Assembly (NCBI GenBank): GCA_016870195.1
Contig: VGCC01000002.1
Location: 1 to 64,000 of the forward strand
Length of the DNA stretch: 64,000 nt
Reading direction: 5' to 3'
DNA from: Actinomycetota bacterium
GTDB lineage: Bacteria > Actinomycetota > Actinomycetes > S36-B12
Shown here in pieces: positions 40,266-48,366 of this stretch. The position numbers and the translations under genes are program-made. A model generated the notes under the pieces. That model had not been told where the DNA came from. It saw only the letters and a list, made by a program, of their open reading frames with translations, and ran no database searches. Each line of letters begins with the position of its first letter. Within the stretch, counting starts at the first letter, position 1.

Positions 40266-41672
40266 ATGACTCTGGCACCGGACCAGAGTGCGCGAGTCAC
40301 GGACCCGGCTGTCACCGCAAGCGTGCGTGACGCGGTCTCGGAACCGTCCCCGAGGGGGATCGCCGCCGCCGTCAACCGGCTCATCCGTGCAGATCGCCTA
40401 AAGGTCGGGGTCCGACTTCCCACGGTGCGCGACCTGGCGGCCGAACTCGGTGTGAGTCCGGCAACTGTCAGTGAGGCGTGGCAGGCGCTCAGCGCCGTGG
40501 GGGCCATCGAGTCCCGGGGTCGGGCCGGCACCTTCGTTCGGAGCAGCGCCGAGCCGAGCAGGCCGGTCCGCTACCTGAGTGTCGGGATGGCGCCGAGCGT
40601 GGGAGGCCTCGACCTGTCTACGAGCATGCCTGATCCGGCCTTGTTGCCATCGTTGGATTCGTGCCTGCGCTCGGTGACGTGGACTGCGCTGCAGTGGACG
40701 ACGAGCTACCTGGATGACCCGGTCATACCGGAGCTACAGGCGAAATTCCTCGAAACGTGGCCCTATCGACCCGAGCGCATGGTGACCGTCGACGGAGCGC
40801 TCGACGGTCTCTCCCGGGTCATCGACCAGGTGGTGAGTATCGGTGATCGGGTGGTCGTGGAGGACCCGGGTTTCCCCGCGCTGCTGGATCTCCTCGACTC
40901 ACGCGGAGCGGAAATCATCCCGGTGGAGATGGACGGTCAGGGGATCCTGCCGGAGGCCTTGGCCCGCGCCCTAGCAGGGGAGCCCGTCGCCACCTTCTTG
41001 CACTCCCGGGCGCAGAATCCGACCGGCGCAGCACTGACTGAGGGCCGACGCTCGCAGCTGGCGGCGGTGCTGTCGGCAAGCAGGGCGGTGGTCGTCGAAG
41101 CCGATCACTCGGGCATGATCGCTCAGGCGCCGGAGATTTCTTTGGGATCCGAACTCCCGGATCGCACGGTGCACGTGCGCAGTTACTCCAAGTCTCACGG
41201 CCCCGACCTTCGGCTCGCCGCGTTGAGCGGCCCGGCGCACATCGTCGATCCACTCATGGCTCGTCGAATGTTGGGACCGGGGTGGACGAGTCGCATCCTG
41301 CAGTCGCTGCTGCTGGCGCTGCTGGACGATCCCGAGGCCCAGGAGTGCGTAGCGCGAGCGCGGTCCATCTACCGGGATCGCAGGGAGATGTTGTCCGGAT
41401 TGCTGGAAAAGCACGGATTGCACGTGCACCCCGGCGATGGCGTTAACCTCTGGGTTGGTGTCGAGGATGAGCGGTCTGCGTTGTTGACCCTCGCGGCGGC
41501 CGGAATACGGGTAGCCCCCGGAAGTCCCTTCAGTGTCAAGCCAAGGGGAGTCGCGCATGTGCGCGTTACTTCGGCGCTCATGCCCGACGACGCAGACGAA
41601 CAGGCGATTATCGCCGGCCACATCGCAGTAGCGGCACGTGTCACGCCCAGCCCACGGGGCGGAGTCTCCTGA
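40266..41672 (+). CDS. MocR-type (GntR-HTH plus aminotransferase-fold) transcriptional regulator
   Basis: N-terminal GntR winged helix (LPTVRDLAAELGVSPATVSE, about residues 51-70) fused to a fold-type-I aminotransferase domain. The PLP lysine is present (Lys309 in RSYSKSHGPDLRLA), so it can bind PLP and perhaps an amino acid such as beta-alanine as effector. Length 468. Divergence from the beta-ureidopropionase/dihydropyrimidinase operon suggests it controls pyrimidine catabolism (inference). Confidence 0.92.
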   Translation: MTLAPDQSARVTDPAVTASVRDAVSEPSPRGIAAAVNRLIRADRLKVGVRLPTVRDLAAELGVSPATVSEAWQALSAVGAIESRGRAGTFVRSSAEPSRPVRYLSVGMAPSVGGLDLSTSMPDPALLPSLDSCLRSVTWTALQWTTSYLDDPVIPELQAKFLETWPYRPERMVTVDGALDGLSRVIDQVVSIGDRVVVEDPGFPALLDLLDSRGAEIIPVEMDGQGILPEALARALAGEPVATFLHSRAQNPTGAALTEGRRSQLAAVLSASRAVVVEADHSGMIAQAPEISLGSELPDRTVHVRSYSKSHGPDLRLAALSGPAHIVDPLMARRMLGPGWTSRILQSLLLALLDDPEAQECVARARSIYRDRREMLSGLLEKHGLHVHPGDGVNLWVGVEDERSALLTLAAAGIRVAPGSPFSVKPRGVAHVRVTSALMPDDADEQAIIAGHIAVAARVTPSPRGGVS

Positions 41673-41701
41673 CGTGCAGGTCCGTGATGTGGGATGGTCC
41701 C

Positions 41702-43060
41702 ATGGGTGACCTGGCCCTGCACGGTGCATCCGCATTGGTGACCGATTGGCGCACTCCACCTTTGATGGACGGGTGGCTGCTTGTGTCCGATGGCAAGGTT
41801 CAGGCCAGCGGCTCGGGTACGCCTCCGCATGCCTCGGAATCGATCGATGCCTCCTCCATGATCGTGGTGCCAGGTTTCGTTGCTGCTCATCACCACCTGT
41901 ATCAAGGCGTCGCACGTGGCGTCCACGTCGAAGGCGGGTTGATCGATTGGCTTGACGTCCATTACCGAGCCTGGTCGAAGATGACGGCCGATGACGTCCG
42001 GGTCGGTGCCCTGGTGTCTGCTTCGTTGGCCGCGTTGGGTGGATGCACCACCGTCGCAGGTTTCGAGTACGTCCATCCGCCCTCGGAGGATTTCGTCACC
42101 CCGGTGGTCGAATCCGTCGATCGAGTCGGTATCCGTCTGCTCTACGTCCGCGGGTGTGCACCGCGATTGGAGGGACCGCTTGGCGAGCGCTTGGCAAACC
42201 AGGGAGTCGACATCACTCGCTTGGTCGAGCCGGAGTCCGTCGCATTATCGCGAACCGCGGAGGTGCTCGCTGGGCCCACGCATGAGCGATTGCGTTGGGC
42301 GGCCGGCCCGACCACACCGGTAGTCGACGACGACGGCGATTTCCATCGTGCGTTGGATGAGATCGCTCAAGGGGCAGGTACTTGGCTGCATACGCATTTC
42401 CATCCGATTCCGGGTACGCGCGTGTCCGGGGAGTCCGCCTTTGACATGGCTGCGCGGGTGGGTTTGGTTCGCAAGGGGAATTGGCTCGCACATGGGTCGC
42501 GCCTGACTTCGGAAGATGTCGCGCGCTTCGGTCACAACGGCATGGGTGTCGTGCACAACCCCAGTTGCAGTGCTCTCTTGGGTTATCCGACGCCTCCACT
42601 AGCGCAGTGGATGGCGGGCAACGACCGCATCGCCATTAGTGTCGATGGAGCAGCGTCCAATGATCGCGGCGGCATGCTCGCCGAAACCCAATTGGCCTGG
42701 CAGATGCAACGAGCTCGCTTCGGCGCAGAAGTGGAGGCGGCGTGTGGACCGGAGGCGATCCTCGATGCAGCCACCCGGGGGGCAGCGCGGGCCATCAACT
42801 GGGAGGGATTGGGAACCCTCACCGTGGGAAGCACGGCGGACATCGCCGCCTGGAGTCTGGCCGACATGGGTTTCGCCGGGAGTCCCGCGTCGGCGCAAAC
42901 CACCCCCCAGTGGCTCGTGTTCCGGTGCTTTGCGGGGGCGAATGCGTCCCATGTCTTGGTGGGCGGTGACCCGGTGGTGGTCGGGGGGCGACTGGTGCAC
43001 GTGGAGACACAGCAGTTGATTCAACAGTCGCGCCATACGGCAACTCGGTTGTATGGATGA
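41702..43060 (+). CDS. Amidohydrolase, 8-oxoguanine deaminase/AtzB-TrzA-like
   Basis: Metal-dependent deaminase of the cytosine-deaminase/ATZ superfamily. AAHHHLYQG gives the HxH metal pair (H63, H65); HTHFHPI, LAHGSRLTSED and SVDGAASNDRG supply the remaining ligands. The HHHLYQ spelling is characteristic of 8-oxoguanine deaminases. ATG 41702 with GGGATGG upstream suits the family N-terminus; GTG 41684 and ATG 41687 are alternatives. Likely acts on a purine or triazine-like base; substrate unproven. Confidence 0.82.
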   Translation: MGDLALHGASALVTDWRTPPLMDGWLLVSDGKVQASGSGTPPHASESIDASSMIVVPGFVAAHHHLYQGVARGVHVEGGLIDWLDVHYRAWSKMTADDVRVGALVSASLAALGGCTTVAGFEYVHPPSEDFVTPVVESVDRVGIRLLYVRGCAPRLEGPLGERLANQGVDITRLVEPESVALSRTAEVLAGPTHERLRWAAGPTTPVVDDDGDFHRALDEIAQGAGTWLHTHFHPIPGTRVSGESAFDMAARVGLVRKGNWLAHGSRLTSEDVARFGHNGMGVVHNPSCSALLGYPTPPLAQWMAGNDRIAISVDGAASNDRGGMLAETQLAWQMQRARFGAEVEAACGPEAILDAATRGAARAINWEGLGTLTVGSTADIAAWSLADMGFAGSPASAQTTPQWLVFRCFAGANASHVLVGGDPVVVGGRLVHVETQQLIQQSRHTATRLYG

Positions 43061-43088
43061 AAATGTCGAGCGAAAGGTGACAACAGTT

Positions 43089-43751
43089 ATGGATCCTTAT
43101 TCCGGGCGCAGACTCTTCGGTCGACCGCTGGTCGTGGAACCGCAAGCGACGGCGGTCCTCGTGATCGACATGCTCAACGACTTCTGTGAGCGGGAGGGCG
43201 TTCTTGGAAACCCCCAAGCGCTCGCCCTATGCGACAACCAGAATCGGATTTTGGCGGCCGTGCGCGATAAGGCCGGAACGGTCGTCTTCGTCAACGAGCA
43301 GCATCGGACGAATCTGGCTCCAACGCGTGCGTTCGCTCAGCAAATGACCCACACCTACGAAAACACGTGGGGCGCCGAGGTAGTCGAGCCGCTGACCGCC
43401 GGCGAAGGGGATCTCTCGGTCATCAAGCGCCGGTATTCCGGATTCTTCCAGTCGGATCTAGATTTGGTCCTCAGAGACAGGGTCGTTCGCACGGTCGTGC
43501 TACTGGGTGTTCTGACGAACATCTGCGTTCGGGCAACGGCGCACGACGCCTTTTTCCTAGGGTACAACGTCGTCGTGCCGGAGGACGGCGTCGGCGCGAT
43601 GTCCCAGATGGAGCAGCTCGCGAGCCTGTACGACATCGCCACCCATTTCGGATGGGTCTGCGACACGTCGGCGGTATGTGCAGCGCTGACGGACGGCCAA
43701 CCGATCGAGAACTCCGATGTGACGCTCGGCTCACGCTTGACCAGCGTCTAA
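43089..43751 (+). CDS. Isochorismatase-family cysteine hydrolase
   Basis: Alpha/beta hydrolase of the isochorismatase/nicotinamidase/ureidoacrylate amidohydrolase family. The triad is Asp27 (LVIDMLNDF), Lys113 (VIKRRYSGF) and Cys146 (LTNICVRATAHDA), with a cis-peptide region before the Cys. Length 220 from ATG 43089, which has GAAAGGTG upstream; ATG 43053 would overlap the previous gene and lacks a ribosome-binding site. Could hydrolyse a carbamoyl or amide product of the adjacent deaminase. Confidence 0.87.
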   Translation: MDPYSGRRLFGRPLVVEPQATAVLVIDMLNDFCEREGVLGNPQALALCDNQNRILAAVRDKAGTVVFVNEQHRTNLAPTRAFAQQMTHTYENTWGAEVVEPLTAGEGDLSVIKRRYSGFFQSDLDLVLRDRVVRTVVLLGVLTNICVRATAHDAFFLGYNVVVPEDGVGAMSQMEQLASLYDIATHFGWVCDTSAVCAALTDGQPIENSDVTLGSRLTSV

Positions 43752-44683
43752 GCCTCGCCGGTGATGGCTCGTCGAGGGTTGTCGTCGAAGAGGCGGGACA
43801 GCTCGTCGCCACTGAAGCCGCGTTCGACCAACGACTGGGCGAACTCACCATGGGTAAAGGAATAACCAGGGCCTCCGTACCTTTGTAAGTCACCCTTGAC
43901 GCAGCAATCTGTGCTCATGAGCACTCTGTCCAGGTAGCCATCGCGCGCGGCGTCTTGGAGTAGGTTCCTGCGGCGGTCCACTTCCCAGGGTCGCAATTGG
44001 TGGACGAGGTCCCAGCCTTGAATGCGGTCGTAGGAGAGCCAGACACCGAGATCGACGGCTTGCCGTTGAACCGAGGAGTCGAAAATCGAATCCATGTGAC
44101 AGAAGACCACCCGGTGCGGGTCGACGCCTTCCTCCTTGAGGATGCGCAGTGCGGCTGGACCGCTGAAGACGCGTTGCTGGTGGATGAAGATCGTCAAGTG
44201 GGTGGCCGCATGCGCACGCGCAACGGCGCGCAGGACTCGTTCTTCGCGGGCATCCACGAATTCGCCCGCGACACCGATCTCACCGATCACTCCCGGACGG
44301 ACGCCGTGCTCTCCCACCTCGATGTCCTTGATCAGGAACTGCGCGAGTTCGTCCGTCGAGGCCTCGTTGATCATTGCCGGATAGGTCTTGTGGATGTACC
44401 AGCCGGTGCCCATGATGATGTTCACGCCGGATCGCTCAGACAGTGTCCTGAGGGCCGCCGGATCCCTGCCGAGATCGAACGTCGTGAGATCGACGACCGA
44501 GCGGGTTCCGACGTCGCGAGCGTCCGACAATTCCAGAAGCGCTATCTGGGGATCGGCCAGGTACATTCCCGGGCTGTCGTACGCTACGGTGAAGAAGTGT
44601 TCGTGCGCAAGGGTGCGCCCCAGGTCGGTCGGGGAGATCGGACCCGTCACCGTTTGCACCGTTGACAGCACGGTCCTAGCCAA
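43748..44683 (-). CDS. Phosphotriesterase-family metallohydrolase
   Basis: Binuclear TIM-barrel hydrolase. Visible ligands are HxH (H27, H29 in LAHEHFF), a bridging Glu in VIGEIGV (instead of the carboxylated Lys of true phosphotriesterase), the His of FCHMDS, and Asp in STDCC. Such PTE-related proteins are mostly lactonases or esterases. Convergent with the isochorismatase gene (stops overlap) and coupled to the SDR upstream (8-bp overlap). A lactone from the neighbouring dehydrogenases is a reasonable substrate (inference). Confidence 0.82.
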   Translation of the reverse strand: MARTVLSTVQTVTGPISPTDLGRTLAHEHFFTVAYDSPGMYLADPQIALLELSDARDVGTRSVVDLTTFDLGRDPAALRTLSERSGVNIIMGTGWYIHKTYPAMINEASTDELAQFLIKDIEVGEHGVRPGVIGEIGVAGEFVDAREERVLRAVARAHAATHLTIFIHQQRVFSGPAALRILKEEGVDPHRVVFCHMDSIFDSSVQRQAVDLGVWLSYDRIQGWDLVHQLRPWEVDRRRNLLQDAARDGYLDRVLMSTDCCVKGDLQRYGGPGYSFTHGEFAQSLVERGFSGDELSRLFDDNPRRAITGEA

Positions 44684-45440
44684 CGATCACTCCACCATCA
44701 ACCGTGATGGTTTGGCCGGTCACCATCGAGGCGCCATCGGAGGCCAGAAACCGAACAGCTCCCACCATATCTTCGGCTTCCAGAAGTCGGCGCACACTTT
44801 GCGCATCGAGAATCTCCCGTTCCAGTCGGGCAACTTCCTCTGCAGAGCCCATGTTCCTGGTGGCTGGAGTGATCGTGTACCCGGGAGCGACGCAGTTCAC
44901 CGTGATGTTCGTGCCGGCAAATTCCCGTGACATGGCATTTGTCAGCGCCCAGACAGCACCCTTGGATGTCACGTAGTGCAGGAAGTTCGTCTTGCCCATG
45001 AAGACCACGTTGCTGGAAATATTGATGATGCGTCCGAAATTCTGTTGGCGCATGTGCGGGGCGACGGCTGAGCACGTCAGCCACACGCCCTTAACGTTCA
45101 CGTTCATCGAACGATCCCAGTCGCTCTCAGGAATCTTGTCGAAGGGTTGGAAGGTCAAACCCTCGTAGAAGGCGGCGTTATTCACCAGGACGTCAATTTG
45201 GCCGAACGCAGCAAGAGTCTCCTGCACCGCGGCGTCCACCTGCGCTTTGTTCGTGACATCCACTCGTCGGCCGATGACCGCTCCGGATTTACTGGAGATC
45301 TCTTCGGCCACCGGCGCCGGATCGCAGATATCGAAGATCGCGACGTTGGCTCCTGCTTCGGCGAACGATTCGACGTATGCACGCCCGATTCCTTGTGATC
45401 CTCCGGTGACGACGATGACTCGGTTGTCGAACTCACTCAT
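44676..45440 (-). CDS. SDR-family NAD(P)-dependent oxidoreductase
   Basis: Classical short-chain dehydrogenase, 254 residues. TGGSQGIG cofactor loop, NNAA, and the catalytic Ser143, Tyr156 and Lys160 (HYVTSK) are present. The second-strand Asp (IFDICD) after the cofactor loop favours NAD. It overlaps the aldehyde dehydrogenase by 4 bp and the phosphotriesterase-like gene by 8 bp. The three would oxidise an alcohol to acid and open a lactone; substrate not known. Confidence 0.9.
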   Translation of the reverse strand: MSEFDNRVIVVTGGSQGIGRAYVESFAEAGANVAIFDICDPAPVAEEISSKSGAVIGRRVDVTNKAQVDAAVQETLAAFGQIDVLVNNAAFYEGLTFQPFDKIPESDWDRSMNVNVKGVWLTCSAVAPHMRQQNFGRIINISSNVVFMGKTNFLHYVTSKGAVWALTNAMSREFAGTNITVNCVAPGYTITPATRNMGSAEEVARLEREILDAQSVRRLLEAEDMVGAVRFLASDGASMVTGQTITVDGGVIVG

Positions 45441-46924
45441 GAGTTTGCCTCCCAGATGGACTTGTGCTCGAGGTACGCGTCAAGGGCAAGATGACTCCAT
45501 TCACGATGGGAGCTCCCGCTGAGTTTCACTCCACCGAATGGCATTGCAGGGTTAAAGACCCCGTAATCGTTGATCCAGACGACTCCGGCTTCCAATCGAC
45601 CCGCTATCTCTCGTGCCCTGCCCGAGTCACGGCTCCACACCCCGGCACTGAGACCGAATTGAGAGTCGTTCGCCCACGCAACGGCCTGGTCGAGGTCGAC
45701 CACTCGCTGGATCACGAGGACTGGACCGAATACCTCCTCGCGTGAGATAGGCGCGGTAGGGGGAACATCGACGAGCACGGTGGGTTGCATGAACGCACCG
45801 TCGGGCAAGCCGTCGACGACGGCTGCCTTGCCACCCGTGACGATTCGTGCCCCGTCGGCGACCGCTCGATCGACCCAACCGATGAGTTCATCACGGTGGG
45901 AAATCGACGTGACGCACCCGAATTCGGTGCCGTCGTCGAGAGGATCACCGATCTTCATGTTCTGTGCGAAGGTAGCGACGCCGTCGACCATGTCGTCGAA
46001 AACCGCACTCTCGACGAGTAGGCGCGATCCCGCTGCACAGATCTGACCCTGGCCGTAGAAGATGGCATTCGCCGATCCGGGAATGGCCTTGTCCAGATCC
46101 GCATCGGCAAGGACGATATTGGGTGACTTTCCCCCCAGCTCGAGCATCACACGCTTGCTCTGTTGAGAGGCCAATCTCCCGAGATGCAGGCCGGTCTCGG
46201 TACCCCCGGTGAAGGTGATGCCCGTCACCAAGGGGTGAACACATAGCACCTCTCCGACGCTTCGTCCGGGCCCGTTGATGACGTTGTAAACACCGCGCGG
46301 GAGATCCAATTCCTCCCAAAGACGGGCCAGGTAAAGCGCGGTGAGCGGCGTGGTCTGGCTTGGCTTGACGATGACGCTATTGCCCGCCGCCAGTGCGGGG
46401 GCGACTTTGGACACCGTGAGCACTATGGGCACGTTCCACGGGACAACCGCCGCGACCACGCCGATGGGTTGGCTGACGACGTACGAATGATGACGCGGGC
46501 TCACGTCGATCACCTCTCCGCGGATATTCCGTGCGCTGGCCGCGTAGAAGCGGATGCCATCGAGGGCTCGAGCAACGTCACCGCGCGACTCACGGATCGG
46601 CTTGCCTGTTTGCAGGGTCTCTAGTTCAGCCAGGATTTCGCTGTCCCGCTCCACCAGGTCGGCTAAGCGTGCGAGATCCCTGGAGCGCTGATCGGGACGA
46701 GCGCGTGACCAAGCACCTCGGTCGAAGGCGGCGCGCGCGGCCCTCGCAGCGCGATCGACCTCCGCCTGATCCGCAACTGCCACTGCGCACACCGGTTGTG
46801 CATGTGCAGGATCGATGACGGCGATTGGTGTGTCGGTTCCCTGATTCCACTGCCCATCGACGAAGTAGGGGACCGGTTCGCCCGCGCAGAAATCTGCGAC
46901 AGCTCCGATGCGCGCTCGATTCAT
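45437..46924 (-). CDS. Aldehyde dehydrogenase family protein
   Basis: A 495-residue NAD(P) aldehyde dehydrogenase. Glu in MLELGGKSP and Cys in GQGQICAAGSR are the catalytic pair; PWNVPIVLTV is the cofactor region. ATG 46924 is chosen because GGAGG lies 7 bp upstream; an ATG at 46948 has no such site. First gene of the three-gene - strand unit, divergent from an ACMSD-family amidohydrolase across a palindrome-rich region. Confidence 0.9.
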   Translation of the reverse strand: MNRARIGAVADFCAGEPVPYFVDGQWNQGTDTPIAVIDPAHAQPVCAVAVADQAEVDRAARAARAAFDRGAWSRARPDQRSRDLARLADLVERDSEILAELETLQTGKPIRESRGDVARALDGIRFYAASARNIRGEVIDVSPRHHSYVVSQPIGVVAAVVPWNVPIVLTVSKVAPALAAGNSVIVKPSQTTPLTALYLARLWEELDLPRGVYNVINGPGRSVGEVLCVHPLVTGITFTGGTETGLHLGRLASQQSKRVMLELGGKSPNIVLADADLDKAIPGSANAIFYGQGQICAAGSRLLVESAVFDDMVDGVATFAQNMKIGDPLDDGTEFGCVTSISHRDELIGWVDRAVADGARIVTGGKAAVVDGLPDGAFMQPTVLVDVPPTAPISREEVFGPVLVIQRVVDLDQAVAWANDSQFGLSAGVWSRDSGRAREIAGRLEAGVVWINDYGVFNPAMPFGGVKLSGSSHREWSHLALDAYLEHKSIWEANS

Positions 46925-46981
46925 GCTCAAACCTCCAGGGTTGTGCACATCTCGACGTTCAAGTGATCATCTCGCACCTAA

Positions 46982-47011
46982 ACATATTTTCACAAGAAAA
47001 AATGTCATTTT
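46982..47011. promoter_or_regulatory. Overlapping palindromes in divergent operator region
   Basis: A 24-bp inverted repeat, ACAT-A-TTTTC / GAAAA-A-ATGT with a 4-bp centre and one mismatch (46982-47005), overlaps a perfect 13-bp palindrome AAAATG-T-CATTTT (46999-47011). Both are very AT-rich within a GC-rich genome and lie between two divergent genes, so a dimeric regulator site is likely. No candidate regulator gene is adjacent. Confidence 0.55.
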
Positions 47012-47048
47012 GCATAGGGTCTTGTTCGACTCTGTCTATAGTCGCACC

Positions 47049-47099
47049 ATGTCATCTACCCAATCGATGTTGATGGACGACGAACGCCAATTGCGTTGA
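47049..47099 (+). other. Possible leaderless 16-residue upstream ORF
   Basis: ATG 47049 opens a 16-codon frame (MSSTQSMLMDDERQLR) ending in TGA at 47097-47099. TATAGT (47037-47042) lies 6 bp before it, as expected for a leaderless transcript starting at the ATG. The stop falls just after a small hairpin that precedes T7. Translation is not proven. Confidence 0.35.
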
Positions 47100-47109
47100 A
47101 CATTTTTTT
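47083..47109 (+). terminator. Weak hairpin plus T7 tract in the amidohydrolase leader
   Basis: AACGC-CAATT-GCGTT forms a 5-bp stem (47083-47097), and a run of seven T follows at 47103-47109. It lies between the probable promoter and the GTG at 47141, so it would act as an attenuator rather than an end-of-operon terminator. The stem is short; moderate to low confidence. Confidence 0.35.
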
Positions 47110-47140
47110 GCGTCCCGTTGCTGGGTGAAAGGGGTCAGAA

Positions 47141-48190
47141 GTGCTGCGTGATAACCGAGCAGTGATTGATATTCACTCGCATTTCTATCCGCGGTGGTAT
47201 CTCGATCTACTTGAGGCCAGACCATCCATCCCGCGCGTATCGCGCGCCGGTGGGGTCGAGAGGTTTGTTATATTCCCGGAGGAGGAAGCACCTGGTCACG
47301 CAGGTCGAGTAATTTCCGAGGACTACTGGTCCCTGGAAGCAAAGATTGATTACATGGATCGCTTCGGGATCGATCAAACGATTCTGTCCCTGGGTAATCC
47401 GTGGTTGGACCCTTTCTCCGAAGCAGAGGGTCTAGACGTGGCGCGGCAATTCAACGAGGACTTCGCGACGCTGCAATCAGACACGAACAACCGAGTCCTT
47501 GGCATGGGTGCGCTGCCGGGTCTGGGCGTCTCTAATGTGGTCCAGATCGTCGCGGAGATCGCAGCCACAGGAAATCTGTTTGGCGCGATCACCGGGACGC
47601 GAATAGCCGGCCTGCGTTTCGATGATGTGCGACTCAACCCCGTGTGGGAAGCGCTCCAGGAGACCGGCCTGCCCCTGTTGATCCATCCGCACTACGGCAT
47701 TGCCTTAGACGAATTAGAGGGCTTCGGACATGCGATGCCGGTGGCCGTCGGCTTCCCCCTCGAAACCACGGTCGCGCTAGCCAGACTCCTCTACTCGGGT
47801 GTCCTGCATCGGTACCCTGGCGTTCGACTGATCGGTTCGCATGGTGGGGGTACCATCCCGTTCCTAGGCGGTCGTCTGGATGCGGGATGGCGATCCGACC
47901 CAGGCTTGGTGGAGCGAATGCCGACACCTCCGGGAGAGGTGATCGATCGACTGTTCCTCGATGCGGTGCTCTATCATCCGCGAGCATTGCGAGCAGCGGC
48001 GGATCTGGTGGGTGTTGATCACCTGATGTTCGGTACCGATCACCCGTTCTCGATAGCCGATCCCGAAGCGAATATCCTTGCAATCCGAGACGAGTTCTCA
48101 GCAGGGGATGCATTGAGGGTATTGGCCGAATCGGCGATCGCTTTGTACGGAGGCGCGGATCAAGGCGTGACTCGCCTTCTCGTTGACTAA
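47141..48190 (+). CDS. ACMSD-family amidohydrolase/decarboxylase
   Basis: TIM-barrel metal enzyme of the amidohydrolase_2 family that includes 2-amino-3-carboxymuconate-semialdehyde decarboxylase and gamma-resorcylate decarboxylase. IDIHSHFYP holds the HxH pair (H12, H14), LIHPHYG the next His, SHGGG another, and FGTDHPF the Asp. Length 349; GTG 47141 with AAAGGGG upstream. It probably decarboxylates or hydrolyses a cyclic or muconate-like acid; the substrate is unknown. Confidence 0.85.
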   Translation: MLRDNRAVIDIHSHFYPRWYLDLLEARPSIPRVSRAGGVERFVIFPEEEAPGHAGRVISEDYWSLEAKIDYMDRFGIDQTILSLGNPWLDPFSEAEGLDVARQFNEDFATLQSDTNNRVLGMGALPGLGVSNVVQIVAEIAATGNLFGAITGTRIAGLRFDDVRLNPVWEALQETGLPLLIHPHYGIALDELEGFGHAMPVAVGFPLETTVALARLLYSGVLHRYPGVRLIGSHGGGTIPFLGGRLDAGWRSDPGLVERMPTPPGEVIDRLFLDAVLYHPRALRAAADLVGVDHLMFGTDHPFSIADPEANILAIRDEFSAGDALRVLAESAIALYGGADQGVTRLLVD

Positions 48191-48224
48191 TTTGTAGTGG
48201 ACATTTTACGCGTACGTAATCGAA

Positions 48225-48247
48225 CAATTCGATAAATTGGCTTGACA
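48225..48247 (+). promoter_or_regulatory. Operator-like repeat and -35 box before the ABC importer operon
   Basis: CAATT-CGATA-AATTG is a 5-5-5 inverted repeat (48225-48239), and a consensus -35 TTGACA follows at 48242-48247. The matching -10 is poor (TGCCAT at 48265-48270), suggesting an activator-dependent or regulated promoter. The whole gap (48191-48366) has no other recognisable feature. Confidence 0.45.
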
Positions 48248-48366
48248 GGGACTAACATTCGGTGTGCCATGTAGGCAGCACGCGGTGACGCACACACGTG
48301 CGCTCGGATATGCGTGAAGACCGTCATCGCGGCATCACAGGGATGTCATCAATGGAAGGGGAGCGA

